Of a DNA stretch of 64,000 nt, positions 7,929-16,905 are shown piece by piece; position 1 is the stretch's first letter, and every line of letters starts with the position of its first letter. This DNA comes from JANQQJ01 sp046290575. Lineage in GTDB: Bacteria > Pseudomonadota > Alphaproteobacteria > SMXS01. The stretch covers positions 186,001-250,000 of the forward strand of contig JBKAGX010000002.1 of NCBI GenBank assembly GCA_046290575.1. Direction: 5' to 3'. A program made the translations under genes and the position numbers. Under the pieces are notes generated by a model. That model ran no database searches. It was not told where the DNA came from and saw only the letters and a list, made by a program, of their open reading frames with translations.

Positions 7929-9464
7929 ATGGCTGATAAGGATCCTTTTGGCCTGGACGGCGGCGACGAGGAAAACGACAAGGCGAAGGCGACAGATGCC
8001 GGCGCCCAAGTGCCGCCTGTCGAAGAGACGGCCAGTGAGCCTGACCTTGATGGCACCGTCATTGAGCCACGGCGGCCAGCGGTGGCTGCGCCAATAGCGC
8101 CGAAAGCGCCCCCGTCCCCGGCGCCAGAGACACGACCGGTGCCAGAGCGGCGTCGCGCAGCCGAGCCTGCTGCCAAAGATGAAGCCCCGTTTGAACCCGC
8201 GCCGCCACAGGGCGATACGGCGCGGCTAGACCTCAGCGGACCAGACAGCCTGACGTTCGGTCGCGTCACAGTGGATCTGCGGCATGGCAATCTGCTGGTA
8301 GCTGCCGGCGCGCGGGCCTTGCGCCTTGCCGCCTTGATGAGTGAATCGCCGGGTGAAATTCCTGATCTTGCGGCGGCAAAGTTTGCAGCGGAACAGAGTC
8401 TGTTCGCTTTCGATGAACAAGCCAAGCAGTTCACGATCAAGGAAGAGGAGGCCGAACCCGCCCGGTTTATCCTGGCCGCATTGATTGACGATCTGGCGAT
8501 GAGTGGCCGTTGGGCGGATAAGTCCGCGTGGCGCGATAATCTGCTGGTCGGGCCCGGCGTGACGCGCGAACAGACCAGCGTGCGATTCTTCGATCTTGTT
8601 GAAGCAAAAGAAGTCCCCGGCGCAAACGCGCGGCTGCGCGAATTGCTCTATATCGCCCTGGCTATCGGGTTCAGCGGTTCGCTTCGTACGGATCCGCGTG
8701 GCCCCATGTTGCTGAACCAGCACCGGGCGCGCCTGCTTGGCCAGATCCGCGAGCGTCTTGATCGCGGCGAACGGCCGGGAGCTGTCGCCTATGGCGGTGG
8801 TGCGGCTGGGCGGGGGCTTGCCCTTGTAAACCCCGTCACCATGGCGGTTGCCGGTGTCCTGTTGGTTGTCGGGTCGCTTGCTCTGGCGATCTGGGCCTAT
8901 GGGGGAGAAACGCCAGGGGAGGAAAGGGTTGCTGGCTCACCTGCCCCGACGGCGAAACAGGGTTTGACGCCGATTCAGGATACGCTGTCCCAGCGGGCCA
9001 TATCTGCGCTCGCCAGTGATATTGACGCGGGGACGGTGTCTGTCGCTGAGACAGAGTCCGCGCTGGTGTTCGTTCTCAACGTGGCCGGCCTTTTTCAACC
9101 TGGCGAATCCACTCTTAGTGCCTCCAGTGCCGGGACGATTCGCCGCGTTGGCGCGGCCCTCTCCTATGGTGAAGGGCCGGTCGATGTTGTCGTCATGGCA
9201 GGGGGCGATGTTGCCTTCGGCCCGGAAGCGGACGAAGCCCGCCAGATGGCGGCCATCCGGGCCTCCGAGGTCCAACGGCACCTGGCCAGTTGGGTATCCG
9301 ACAGCTCACGTCTGACAAGTTGGGGGGTGGGGCCAATGCCGCAAACTATTGACGCGCGCTCTCAGAACACCGACTTTCCTGACAGGTTGGCGATTGTGCT
9401 GCGTAAGAACGTGCGGCCGTCTTCGCTCGCTGCGCAACGCTATCTGCAACCGGCGTGGTTCTAG
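7929..9464 (+). CDS. tssL: TssL/IcmH-DotU family membrane protein with OmpA-like C-terminus
   Basis: 511 aa. A Pro/Glu-rich disordered N-terminus includes LDGTVIEP (Thr43), which matches the repeats in the kinase tail. About residues 130-290 form a DotU/TssL cytoplasmic domain (RLRELLYIALAIGFSG, then LLNQHRARLLGQIRERL). One membrane segment follows (PVTMAVAGVLLVVGSLALAI), then a periplasmic OmpA-like but degenerate peptidoglycan-binding domain to the C-terminus. TssL is an inner-membrane subunit of the T6SS membrane complex; the OmpA-type extension is the evolved form. No partner TssM or TssJ is in the window. Spacing to tagH is 30 bp. The assignment to the family is firmer than the assignment to a functional secretion system. 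Confidence 0.82.
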   Translation: MADKDPFGLDGGDEENDKAKATDAGAQVPPVEETASEPDLDGTVIEPRRPAVAAPIAPKAPPSPAPETRPVPERRRAAEPAAKDEAPFEPAPPQGDTARLDLSGPDSLTFGRVTVDLRHGNLLVAAGARALRLAALMSESPGEIPDLAAAKFAAEQSLFAFDEQAKQFTIKEEEAEPARFILAALIDDLAMSGRWADKSAWRDNLLVGPGVTREQTSVRFFDLVEAKEVPGANARLRELLYIALAIGFSGSLRTDPRGPMLLNQHRARLLGQIRERLDRGERPGAVAYGGGAAGRGLALVNPVTMAVAGVLLVVGSLALAIWAYGGETPGEERVAGSPAPTAKQGLTPIQDTLSQRAISALASDIDAGTVSVAETESALVFVLNVAGLFQPGESTLSASSAGTIRRVGAALSYGEGPVDVVVMAGGDVAFGPEADEARQMAAIRASEVQRHLASWVSDSSRLTSWGVGPMPQTIDARSQNTDFPDRLAIVLRKNVRPSSLAAQRYLQPAWF

Positions 9465-9525
9465 ACCTCTCTTGAGGACTGGGGTGCACCGGTAACAGGG
9501 GTTTAGGAACGGGACGGGTCTGGGC

Positions 9526-10263
9526 GTGATGTACAATGGAAACCTGACATACCGTTCCGTGGGCCGGACACACCGGGGCAAGGTTCGTCGTCTGAACGAG
9601 GATGCGTTTCTCGAGCGGGTGGATATTGGTCTGTTCGCTGTTGCCGACGGCATGGGCGGGCATCAGCGAGGTGACGTGGCGTCGGCCCGAATTGTCGATG
9701 GCCTTGAAGCGATCGCGGTGCCGTCGGACGGGCGCGCGTTCCTTGCGGCGGTCAAGACCACGCTCCAGCAAGCCAATGAGGAGCTTTACCAGCAGGGCGC
9801 GGCGATCTCTGACGATCAGACGATGGGCGCGACTGTTGTGACGATGATTGTCATAGAAGATCACTTCGCCTGCTTGTGGGCTGGCGACAGCCGTCTCTAC
9901 CGCTTCAGAGGTGGTCGGGCCGAATTGATGACGAAGGATCACAGCTTCGTCCAGGAGTTGGTGGATACGGGTGATTTGAGCGAGGAAGATGCCGAAGACC
10001 ACCCGATGCGCAATGTCATTACGCGGGCTATCGGGGCGCATGGAGGCACCGAACTCGACACCTGTCACGGGGCCGTCGAACCCGGCGATGTTTTCCTGCT
10101 TGCCACTGATGGGGTGACGAATGTGTGCTCATCAGAGGAGCTGGCACAGCTTATCGCAGGCAACGATTTAGCCGAGGCGGCCGACCAGATCGTGCTTCTG
10201 TGCCTGGAACGCGGCGCTCCCGACAATCTCTCTTTGGTGATTGTCGAGAGCGCGAGCGCTTAA
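9526..10263 (+). CDS. PP2C-type Ser/Thr protein phosphatase (PppA/Stp1-like)
   Basis: 245 aa. GTG at 9526 is followed directly by ATG at 9529, so the exact start is open. It has all the main metal and core motifs of soluble bacterial PP2C enzymes: RRLNEDAF (Asp26), VADGMGGHQRGD (Asp41), WAGDSRLYRFRGG, TKDHSFVQELVDTG, MRNVITRAIG, LLATDGV and GAPDNLSLV. The family dephosphorylates Ser/Thr using two divalent metals. As the last gene of the run it is the expected antagonist of the kinase at the window edge, acting on the FHA-bound substrates. Confidence 0.93.
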   Translation: MMYNGNLTYRSVGRTHRGKVRRLNEDAFLERVDIGLFAVADGMGGHQRGDVASARIVDGLEAIAVPSDGRAFLAAVKTTLQQANEELYQQGAAISDDQTMGATVVTMIVIEDHFACLWAGDSRLYRFRGGRAELMTKDHSFVQELVDTGDLSEEDAEDHPMRNVITRAIGAHGGTELDTCHGAVEPGDVFLLATDGVTNVCSSEELAQLIAGNDLAEAADQIVLLCLERGAPDNLSLVIVESASA

Positions 10264-10284
10264 TCTACGTCGAAGGTCGGCTGA

Positions 10285-10824
10285 TCAGGGCCGGGCTTCC
10301 AGGGCGGCGCGCGCCGCAGAGAAGCCAGCCAGCGAGAAGCGGAAAGCCAGAGGCTGATTGTTGGGTTGTTGGACAGCGACCCGGGCCCATTCCCCGGCAC
10401 CCAGTGCGTCCAGGGTTGCCGTTTCGGCTGCGAAGGCAACCTGACAGCCACCATTCATGCACCGCACATAGGCGCCCGGGACATTGATTTCAGTGTCTTC
10501 GATGCCCATTGCCGGGCGAAACTGAAGCAAGGCACCGAGCGGGACAACAGACACGAGGCGATAATCACCGCCAAACTTGATCAGCGACAGGGACATCAGC
10601 AGAGGGTTTTCGCCCTGAGTCTGGCGTGTTTGCCGAATCTGGCAGATCTCCTGCCCGTCATTCGTGTTGCTGCAGTTCAGCACCCACTCTTCATACCGTT
10701 CGACGACGCCGCCCCCGTCATTCTCCTCTTGGGCCCATGTGGTGGACGGCGCAGTAGCGGTTGCAAGCAACAGCAATGCGGGAACAATTGTTAGCAACTT
10801 GTGCAGCGATGGGCGAATGGTCAC
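10285..10824 (-). CDS. Invasion-associated locus B (IalB) family protein
   Basis: 179 aa from GTG at 10824, preferred because AAGGAG lies 6 bases upstream; the upstream ATG at 10845 has no ribosome-binding site. It has a signal peptide (LLTIVPALLLLATATAP, cut near WAQ) and the IalB core with conserved cysteines (ERYEEWVLNCS, EICQIRQTRQTQGENPLLM, YVRCMNGGCQVAF). The family is periplasmic, common in alphaproteobacteria, and named from a Bartonella invasion locus; in free-living members its biochemical role is unknown. It is convergent with the phosphatase gene. Confidence 0.85.
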   Translation of the reverse strand: MTIRPSLHKLLTIVPALLLLATATAPSTTWAQEENDGGGVVERYEEWVLNCSNTNDGQEICQIRQTRQTQGENPLLMSLSLIKFGGDYRLVSVVPLGALLQFRPAMGIEDTEINVPGAYVRCMNGGCQVAFAAETATLDALGAGEWARVAVQQPNNQPLAFRFSLAGFSAARAALEARP

Positions 10825-11031
10825 GGAAGTCTCCTTCTCAAACATACAGGTTAGGTTGGATTTTTTTGCCGACGGCGCATTGGCCCTTGGCGCAAGCTGT
10901 CGAGATGCTTGTTTAGCACGCGTATGGATGTGGGTCCACGCCCTGCCAATTGCCAATCTCATAAAACAGCTGGTCAGAAGCAGCCGACAATGCTCTTTTG
11001 TTCCGGGGAAGAAATAAAGCCGGGGAAGGCG

Positions 11032-12336
11032 ATGAGCCACCAGGGGGAAGATACAGGCATCAGCAATGGTGCCCGCCGATACACGATGTTCCTGCTGGTG
11101 ACGGTCTACACCTCCAGCTTTATTGATCGCAGCATCATCAATATTCTGATTCAGCCGATTCAGGATGACTTCCACGTCTCGGATACGGCGATGGGGTTTC
11201 TGACCGGTTTCGCCTTCGCGATTTTCTACGCCACGCTTGGCCTGCCCGTTGCAAGGTGGGCAGACCGAAGCAACAGACGGAACATCATCGCCCTTGCGGT
11301 GACAATCTGGTCAGCGATGACGGCTCTGTCAGGGTTTGCGCAGAATTTCTGGCAACTCGCGCTGGCGCGCGTCGGCGTCGGTGTCGGCGAGGCAGGGTCC
11401 AGCCCGCCCTCCCATTCCATGATTGCGGATATGTATCCATTGGAAGAACGCACCTCCGCGTTGGCGATCTATTCCTGGGGCATTCATATCGGCATCATGC
11501 TGGGCGCCGTCCTGGGGGGCTGGATAGCCGAGACCTGGGGGTGGCGATACGCGTTCTTCGCCGTCGGCTTTCCTGGCCTGTTGCTCGCGCTTTTGGTGCG
11601 GTTCACCATTAAAGAGCCGGCCAGAGGTCAATCAGGGGGGGCGGTCGTAGCTCAAGAGAATATTCCGTTCCAAGACGTGTTTCGACATTTGTGGCGGGTC
11701 AAGAGCCTTCGCCACACCATTATTGGCTGCACTCTGGTCGCTTTTGTCGGCTATGGCGTCGCCAGCTGGGGGGCGCCCTTCCTGATGCGATCTCACGATC
11801 TCACTGTTGGCCAGGTCGGCTTGATACTCGGCCCAATTGCCGGCTTTATGGGCATCATAGGCGCGTTCGCAAGCGGCAAGGCAGCCGACCGGCTGAGTCT
11901 GCGGGATGCGCGGTGGACCCCGTGGATCGTCTTTGTCTGCAAGATGGCGGCGATTCCATTCATTATTGGTTTCTATCTGGTCGGCGACTTCTGGGTCGCG
12001 ATCTGGTTTCTGCCGCTGACCGTGGCCCTGGGTGCGACCTATCAGGGGTCGACTTTCGCCATGGTGCAGACGCTTTCGCCGCTGCGTATGCGCGCGCAGG
12101 CATCGGCTGTCCTGCTGTTCGTGATCAATCTGATCGGGCTTGGCCTGGGGCCTTCGGCTATCGGCATCGCCAGTGATCTGCTGGCCCCCTATTATGGTGA
12201 GGAATCGCTACGCTATGCCTTATTCGGCGTATCGATGCTGGGGGTTTGGGGCGCGGTCCACTATTACTGGGCTGGCAAGTCCTACCGGGAAGATCTGGCG
12301 GACATGGATGTTGCGTCAGCGGGACAACCCGCCTGA
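11032..12336 (+). CDS. Major facilitator superfamily transporter, spinster-like
   Basis: 434 aa from ATG at 11032, preceded by GGGGAAGG. It has about 12 hydrophobic segments with MFS signature loops (GLPVARWADRSNRRNIIALA after TM2-TM3, and ARVGVGVGEAGSSPPSHSMI). This GEA(G)..P motif is typical of the spinster/HpaX-like branch, which moves organic anions or lipids. A longer frame from 10909 adds residues without a transporter pattern. It sits upstream of an aminotransferase gene on the same strand; the substrate is unknown. Confidence 0.88.
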   Translation: MSHQGEDTGISNGARRYTMFLLVTVYTSSFIDRSIINILIQPIQDDFHVSDTAMGFLTGFAFAIFYATLGLPVARWADRSNRRNIIALAVTIWSAMTALSGFAQNFWQLALARVGVGVGEAGSSPPSHSMIADMYPLEERTSALAIYSWGIHIGIMLGAVLGGWIAETWGWRYAFFAVGFPGLLLALLVRFTIKEPARGQSGGAVVAQENIPFQDVFRHLWRVKSLRHTIIGCTLVAFVGYGVASWGAPFLMRSHDLTVGQVGLILGPIAGFMGIIGAFASGKAADRLSLRDARWTPWIVFVCKMAAIPFIIGFYLVGDFWVAIWFLPLTVALGATYQGSTFAMVQTLSPLRMRAQASAVLLFVINLIGLGLGPSAIGIASDLLAPYYGEESLRYALFGVSMLGVWGAVHYYWAGKSYREDLADMDVASAGQPA

Positions 12337-12406
12337 ATTATCCGGTGCCAAGTGCGGCGGGCTCGTTTAAAACGTCCCGCAACAAGACTTTTCAGGAACC
12401 TCGTCC

Positions 12407-13537
12407 ATGACCAACGCCTTCAAGTCGCTGAATCCGCAACCCCGTGTGCTGATGGGGCCTGGCCCCTCCAATGTCCATCCGCGTGTCCTGCAGGCGATGG
12501 CGCGGCCCACGGTGGGCCATCTGGATCCCTGGTTTTCCGATTTCATGGAGGATTTGAAAGCGCTGATTCGCATGGCGTTCAGGACGGATAACGCGCTGAC
12601 TTTCCCGGTTTCGGGGCCTGGCTCTGCCGGCATGGAAACCTGCTTCGTCAATCTGGTGGAGCCGGGCGACAAGGTGGTCATTGCGGTCAATGGCGTGTTT
12701 GGCGGCCGCATGGCGGAAAATGTCGGTAATGCGGGCGGTGTGCCGGTGACCGTCGAGTTTCCGTGGGGACAGCCGGTTGACCCTGGCAAAGTCGAAGACA
12801 CCCTGAAAGCCAATCCCGATACGAAGGTGTTTGCCTTCGTGCATGCGGAGACCTCCACAGGGGTCCGTTCTGATGCAGAAGCCCTCTCCAAGATTGCCCA
12901 TGACCACGATTGCCTGGTCGTGATGGATGCAGTGACCAGTGTTGCCGGCATCCCCGTTGAGATCGACAAGTGGGGTATTGATGCGGTTTACACGGGTACA
13001 CAGAAATGCTTGTCGGCCCCTCCCGGCCTGTCGCCGGTTTCGTTCTCCGAACGCGCAGCAGAGGCGGTACGCAACCGTTCCGAACCGGTGCGCAGCTGGT
13101 TCCTCGATCTGACCAAGGTGATGAGTTATTGGGACGGCACCGGTGGCCGCTCCTATCATCATACCGCGCCGGTGAACGCGCTTTACGGCTTGCATGAGTC
13201 GCTTGTGATGCTGGCCGAAGAGGGTATTGAAAACTCCTGGGCGCGGCATGCAGCCATGCACGAGCGGCTCAAGGCGGGGCTGGACGGCATCGGTCTGGGG
13301 CTGCTGGTCGATGAAGCTTACCGCCTGCCACAGATGAACGCTGTCAGCGTACCCGACGGCTTGGATGAAGCCGCGGTGCGCCGCATGGCGCTCGAGACCT
13401 TTGATCTGGAGATCGGGGCTGGTCTGGGCCAGCTCGCCGGCAAGATCTGGCGCGTTGGTCTGATGGGCCAGACCGCCCATCCCCAAGCGGTGACAATCTG
13501 CGTTCAGGCGTTTGCCGACGCATTGGCCGACCGCTAG
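12407..13537 (+). CDS. Alanine-glyoxylate / serine-pyruvate type aminotransferase (PLP)
   Basis: 376 aa class V aminotransferase. Seen: N-terminal LMGPGPSNVHPRVLQAM, the PLP-binding PVSGPGSAGMET region (68-77), the Asp174 that pairs with the pyridine nitrogen (VVMDAVTSVAG), and the Schiff-base lysine in YTGTQK (Lys200). The family makes glycine from glyoxylate using alanine or serine as the amino donor. It is a stand-alone gene, 15 bp before the glycosyltransferase gene. Confidence 0.9.
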   Translation: MTNAFKSLNPQPRVLMGPGPSNVHPRVLQAMARPTVGHLDPWFSDFMEDLKALIRMAFRTDNALTFPVSGPGSAGMETCFVNLVEPGDKVVIAVNGVFGGRMAENVGNAGGVPVTVEFPWGQPVDPGKVEDTLKANPDTKVFAFVHAETSTGVRSDAEALSKIAHDHDCLVVMDAVTSVAGIPVEIDKWGIDAVYTGTQKCLSAPPGLSPVSFSERAAEAVRNRSEPVRSWFLDLTKVMSYWDGTGGRSYHHTAPVNALYGLHESLVMLAEEGIENSWARHAAMHERLKAGLDGIGLGLLVDEAYRLPQMNAVSVPDGLDEAAVRRMALETFDLEIGAGLGQLAGKIWRVGLMGQTAHPQAVTICVQAFADALADR

Positions 13538-13551
13538 GCGGCTGGACCATC

Positions 13552-14751
13552 ATGAAGGTCGTTACATCAGTTAACGGCCCGTATTTGCGGCTATTGGACA
13601 TCTGGCTGCGCCAGGCGGCACCTTTCCTGCATGAACCTTTGCTGGTGTGCTGTACGGATGATGAAGCCTTCGTTGCGTGTTCCGACGACCCGCGTGTTGA
13701 GGCCGTGAGGCCGCCGGACCGTTCTGGTGCGGGAATAGATCGTCATGCCTTCTGGCACATTCGCTTCTCCTTTCTGAAAGACCGGTTGGAGCAGGGGGAA
13801 GATATCCTGCACACGGACCTCGATGCCTTTTGGCTGCACGATCCGCAACCGCTTCTTGAAGACCAGGACGCCGACATCGTTTTTTCGCGCGAATTCGGCA
13901 TCCCGCGCGATATTGGCGAACAATGGGGGTTCACGCTCTGCTGTGGCTTTTTCCTCGCCCGGTCGACGCCGGCGGTAAAAAACCTGTTCGATCGATGGGA
14001 GCCTCTGATCCGCGAGCGGCTGTCCGATCAGATTGCCTTCAACGTCCTGCTGCATCAATTGGGCGCCGATTGGCAGCCCGTCGATCTGAATGGCCAGACA
14101 GCACACCGGGCGGAGATTGAACTGGATGGCAAATCGCTGTCCCTGCTGGCGCTTCCCTATGAAACCGTCTCGCGCGAGTTGCCTTTCGCGGCCTCGACGG
14201 AACTGGTGACTCACCCGTTTTTTGAACGCTCCTATTTCGTCAGCTATCTCGACTTGCTCGATCAGTATGTTGGCGTGGATGTTGATCTTCCGGAACTGCC
14301 GCACGACGCAGCGTTTTTGACGGCTGATTCCGGGGCGCCGAAGAAGCGTGACCTGGATGCCTATCGTGTACTGCTTTGGCTTGGTCAAACGCAGCGCCAT
14401 ACCCCCAACACGCTGGCCCATCAGGCTGCTATTGCAGCCGGTCATGGCTGGAATGACCAAGCGGTTCCGCTGATAGACCAGGCCTTCAAGTCCGGTGTAG
14501 ACGAAGATGGGTCGCGGGTGGCTCTGGCGGGTGCCATGATTGAAATGGGGCAGCGCCGCCGGGGCACCGAGGTGCTTCGGCCATTCTGGTCGCGGGGCAC
14601 AACAGACCTATCCCTGGCGCGGGAAGCGGGCCAGATTCTGGTCAAAGCGCGCGCGCCGGTGCCCTTGCTGCAACTTGTGATCCGGATGGTCCGGCTGCTT
14701 GGCCTGTCTCGTGCCATCAAGTTGGCCTGGGGGTGGCGGGCCAATGCGTAG
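13552..14751 (+). CDS. Nucleotide-diphospho-sugar transferase-like protein with DxD motif
   Basis: 399 aa. The N-terminal half looks like a GT-A nucleotide-sugar transferase: KVVTSVNGPYLRLL at the start and a DxD motif in LHTDLDAFW (Asp89, Asp91). The C-terminal half (about 265-399) is helical and TPR-like (NTLAHQAAIAAGHGWNDQAV). No signal peptide is visible, so it is probably cytosolic or peripheral. Acceptor and sugar are unknown. It may be co-transcribed with the aminotransferase and the following exported protein. Confidence 0.7.
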   Translation: MKVVTSVNGPYLRLLDIWLRQAAPFLHEPLLVCCTDDEAFVACSDDPRVEAVRPPDRSGAGIDRHAFWHIRFSFLKDRLEQGEDILHTDLDAFWLHDPQPLLEDQDADIVFSREFGIPRDIGEQWGFTLCCGFFLARSTPAVKNLFDRWEPLIRERLSDQIAFNVLLHQLGADWQPVDLNGQTAHRAEIELDGKSLSLLALPYETVSRELPFAASTELVTHPFFERSYFVSYLDLLDQYVGVDVDLPELPHDAAFLTADSGAPKKRDLDAYRVLLWLGQTQRHTPNTLAHQAAIAAGHGWNDQAVPLIDQAFKSGVDEDGSRVALAGAMIEMGQRRRGTEVLRPFWSRGTTDLSLAREAGQILVKARAPVPLLQLVIRMVRLLGLSRAIKLAWGWRANA

Positions 14752-14842
14752 GCCGCAGACGATGTTAGGGTGGCGCTTGCCAGGCGACCGGCCTACGTTT
14801 TGGAGACAATTGGTTTTTGGCCTGCTCAGTGGGAGGGTGCCC

Positions 14843-15709
14843 ATGCGCTCACTTCGTTTCATCAGCTTGATTGTCATGCTCGGACTGCCCAGTGCCGCAT
14901 GGGCTGGGGTGTTGTTCGAGATGCGCACATATGACTACCGGTCTGGCGAGACTGAATCGTCCCTGGGCTATGCGTTCCAGGGCAATGTCAAGCTGGGGGT
15001 CAGCACGTCGGCGATCCGCGAAAACCAAAATCGCTACGATGGTCAGGCCAGCCGGCGGGTGATCATCAATGAAGGCACGGAGATGATTTTTCGCCCCGGC
15101 CGCAAAAATCGGGATGATGAGCTGATCCTGATCGATCACGCCAATCGGTCCTACCGGGTGATCACCGCGGACAGCGTGCCGTCGCACCGACAGGACCAGC
15201 GGTCGGACTATGATGATCGCGGTCAGATTGACGTTTTTTCACTGTTCGCAGAGGCCATTCAACAGGCTGCCAATGAGCGCGATGATGAGCCGAATTACCG
15301 AGGCACCCAGCGTCGTCAGTACAATCGTAATATCGTGGTGCGTCAGACGAGCCGGGTAGAGGAGAGCTGGTTCGGCCGTTGTGTTATATGGGAACGCATC
15401 CGGCGCGGTGTGAAGACCCATGAGGTCTGTGCCGTTGATCCGCTGCGCGTTGATCTGGGGTCGGCAATTTTGTCGGAAACGCAGCCCATGGCGGAATTCT
15501 TCCTCAATGTCGGCGTGCGCACGGGACGAGAGGTCCGTGGGATGATATTCGGATTGGCCGGTATAAATGGCTTTCCCGTGCTGACCCGCACCTTCGACCG
15601 CGATGGCGAACTGATCAATGAACGCGAGTTCATCCGGGCGCGGGAAGCCCGGCTGAACCGGCGCAGTTTTCTGCCGCCACGCGGCTATCGTTATGATCGA
15701 GGCTATTGA
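14843..15709 (+). CDS. Exported protein of unknown function
   Basis: 288 aa from ATG at 14843, after GGGAGGG. This start gives a clean signal peptide (MRSLRFISLIVMLGLPSAAW, cut after Ala). The mature part is beta-rich and charged (GVLFEMRTYDYRSGETESS, EGTEMIFRPGRKNRDDELIL), with a Cys pair around FGRCVIWERIRRGVKTHEVC. The layout recalls periplasmic DUF4412-like proteins that report on lipid or iron state, but the match is too weak to name. It is followed 22 bp later by msrA. Confidence 0.6.
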   Translation: MRSLRFISLIVMLGLPSAAWAGVLFEMRTYDYRSGETESSLGYAFQGNVKLGVSTSAIRENQNRYDGQASRRVIINEGTEMIFRPGRKNRDDELILIDHANRSYRVITADSVPSHRQDQRSDYDDRGQIDVFSLFAEAIQQAANERDDEPNYRGTQRRQYNRNIVVRQTSRVEESWFGRCVIWERIRRGVKTHEVCAVDPLRVDLGSAILSETQPMAEFFLNVGVRTGREVRGMIFGLAGINGFPVLTRTFDRDGELINEREFIRAREARLNRRSFLPPRGYRYDRGY

Positions 15710-15731
15710 GCCCCTTCAGGAGAATGCTGTT

Positions 15732-16271
15732 ATGAGTGAACATGAAATTGCAACGGTCGCGGGCGGCTGTTTCTGGTGCACAGAGGCGGTTTTTGTCCGG
15801 GTCCGCGGCGTCAGCCGGGTGACGTCGGGCTATATCGACGGAGACGTTCCGAATCCGACTTATGAACAGGTCTGCTCCGGTCGAACAGGCCATACTGAAG
15901 CGGTCGAGATCGAATTCGACCCATCGGTTGTGTCCTATGACACCTTGTTAGATATCTTTTTCGCGACGCATGATCCCACCCAGTTGAACCGGCAGGGTAA
16001 CGATGTCGGGACACAGTACCGGTCGGGCGTCTACTACCATTCAGAGGAACAGAAGGCCGCCGCGGAAGCCGCTGTAGAACGCGCATCCAACCTTTGGGAC
16101 GCCGATATCGTGACCGAGGTGAAGCCTGCCTGCACCTTTTTCGAGGCCGAGGGCTATCATCAGGATTTCTTTGAGCGGAACCCGGGCCAAGGCTATTGCA
16201 TGGCAATTGTTGCCCCGAAAGTCTCGAAGTTTCGCCAGCAGTTCGCTGCTTTGCTGACAGATGCTGCATAG
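15732..16271 (+). CDS. msrA: Peptide methionine sulfoxide reductase MsrA
   Basis: 179 aa from ATG at 15732 (CAGGAGA upstream). It has the catalytic GGCFWC (Cys13 nucleophile), VTSGYIDGDVPNPTYEQVCSG (conserved GY and PTYE/CSG segments), GHTEAVEIEFDP, THDPTQLNRQGNDVGTQYRS, and QDFFERNP in place of the usual QKYL. It reduces the S epimer of methionine sulfoxide with thioredoxin. The length is typical of the short form without MsrB. A likely resolving Cys lies near the C-terminus (GYCMAIV). Confidence 0.95.
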   Translation: MSEHEIATVAGGCFWCTEAVFVRVRGVSRVTSGYIDGDVPNPTYEQVCSGRTGHTEAVEIEFDPSVVSYDTLLDIFFATHDPTQLNRQGNDVGTQYRSGVYYHSEEQKAAAEAAVERASNLWDADIVTEVKPACTFFEAEGYHQDFFERNPGQGYCMAIVAPKVSKFRQQFAALLTDAA

Positions 16272-16360
16272 GTTGGCGTCACCTCATTTCATGGCTTACA
16301 GTGATGCTCAGGGGAAGCACGGGTCGCGTGCGAGACTGTGAGTTCAAGGGAGACCGATCC

Positions 16361-16564
16361 ATGAAAGTGACCATCGACGCCAACAAATGTGAAGCCCATG
16401 GCCGCTGTTACAATTTTGCGCCGGAGCTGTTCGAGCGTGGACCGAAAGGCAAGGCCATTGTGCTGGTGCCGGACATCGGTGATGAAGATCTCGATCTGCA
16501 CCGCAACGCTGAAGCGGCCCAGATGATGTGCCCGGCCGGGGCGATTGTCGTCGAAGAAGACTGA
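16361..16564 (+). CDS. Small [3Fe-4S]-type ferredoxin
   Basis: 67 aa from ATG at 16361 with AAGGGAGA upstream. The cluster ligands are Cys10 and Cys16 (CEAHGRC, C-x5-C, lacking the middle Cys of a 4Fe-4S motif) and Cys57 (MMCPAGAI). This is the signature of the ferredoxins that feed cytochrome P450 or Rieske oxygenases. No P450 lies in this window, so its partner is elsewhere. The stop is next to the cupin gene, probably one operon. Confidence 0.9.
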   Translation: MKVTIDANKCEAHGRCYNFAPELFERGPKGKAIVLVPDIGDEDLDLHRNAEAAQMMCPAGAIVVEED

Positions 16565-16593
16565 CCACGCCGGGTCCCATCAATACAGGCAAT

Positions 16594-16905
16594 TTGTTTG
16601 AGGCTGTTCCCGACAGTCTTGGTCAAGAGCAGTTCATGCTTCTGGCCAAGGGCAGAGGCATTCGCATTTTGCGGATTGTCTCCACCGGTCAGGCGGACCC
16701 GTCAGACAGGTGGCAGAACCCTGAAGACGATGAATGGGTTGTGCTGCTTTCCGGCTCGGCCGGGTTGCTTTTTGAAGAGGGCCATCGCCGCTATACTATG
16801 AAACCAGGCGACTGGTGCCATATTCCGGCAGGAACCCGCCACAGGGTGGAGTTCACCGACCCGGACGACCCCTCGGTGTGGATCGCCGTTCACTTTGACG
16901 GCTAG
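16594..16905 (+). CDS. Small cupin-domain protein
   Basis: About 103 aa. It is a single cupin barrel: RILRIVSTGQADPS, DDEWVVLLSGSAGLLFEE (motif 1 region) and MKPGDWCHIPAGTRHRVEFT (motif 2 with PAGTRHRV). The start is uncertain: TTG at 16594 begins at the family-like NLFEAVP; GTG at 16528 would overlap the ferredoxin gene. Proteins of this type are small metal-binding cupins without a settled function. Its TAG stop is the palindrome CTAG shared with the convergent feoB stop. Confidence 0.75.
   Translation: MFEAVPDSLGQEQFMLLAKGRGIRILRIVSTGQADPSDRWQNPEDDEWVVLLSGSAGLLFEEGHRRYTMKPGDWCHIPAGTRHRVEFTDPDDPSVWIAVHFDG

Noticed and set aside
1..10263. A complete type VI secretion system
   Set aside because: Only accessory or regulatory T6SS families are visible; no sheath, tube, spike, baseplate or ClpV gene is present in the window.
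12392..13486. Open frame of 364 codons on the minus strand
   Set aside because: Antisense to the aminotransferase; no recognisable features.
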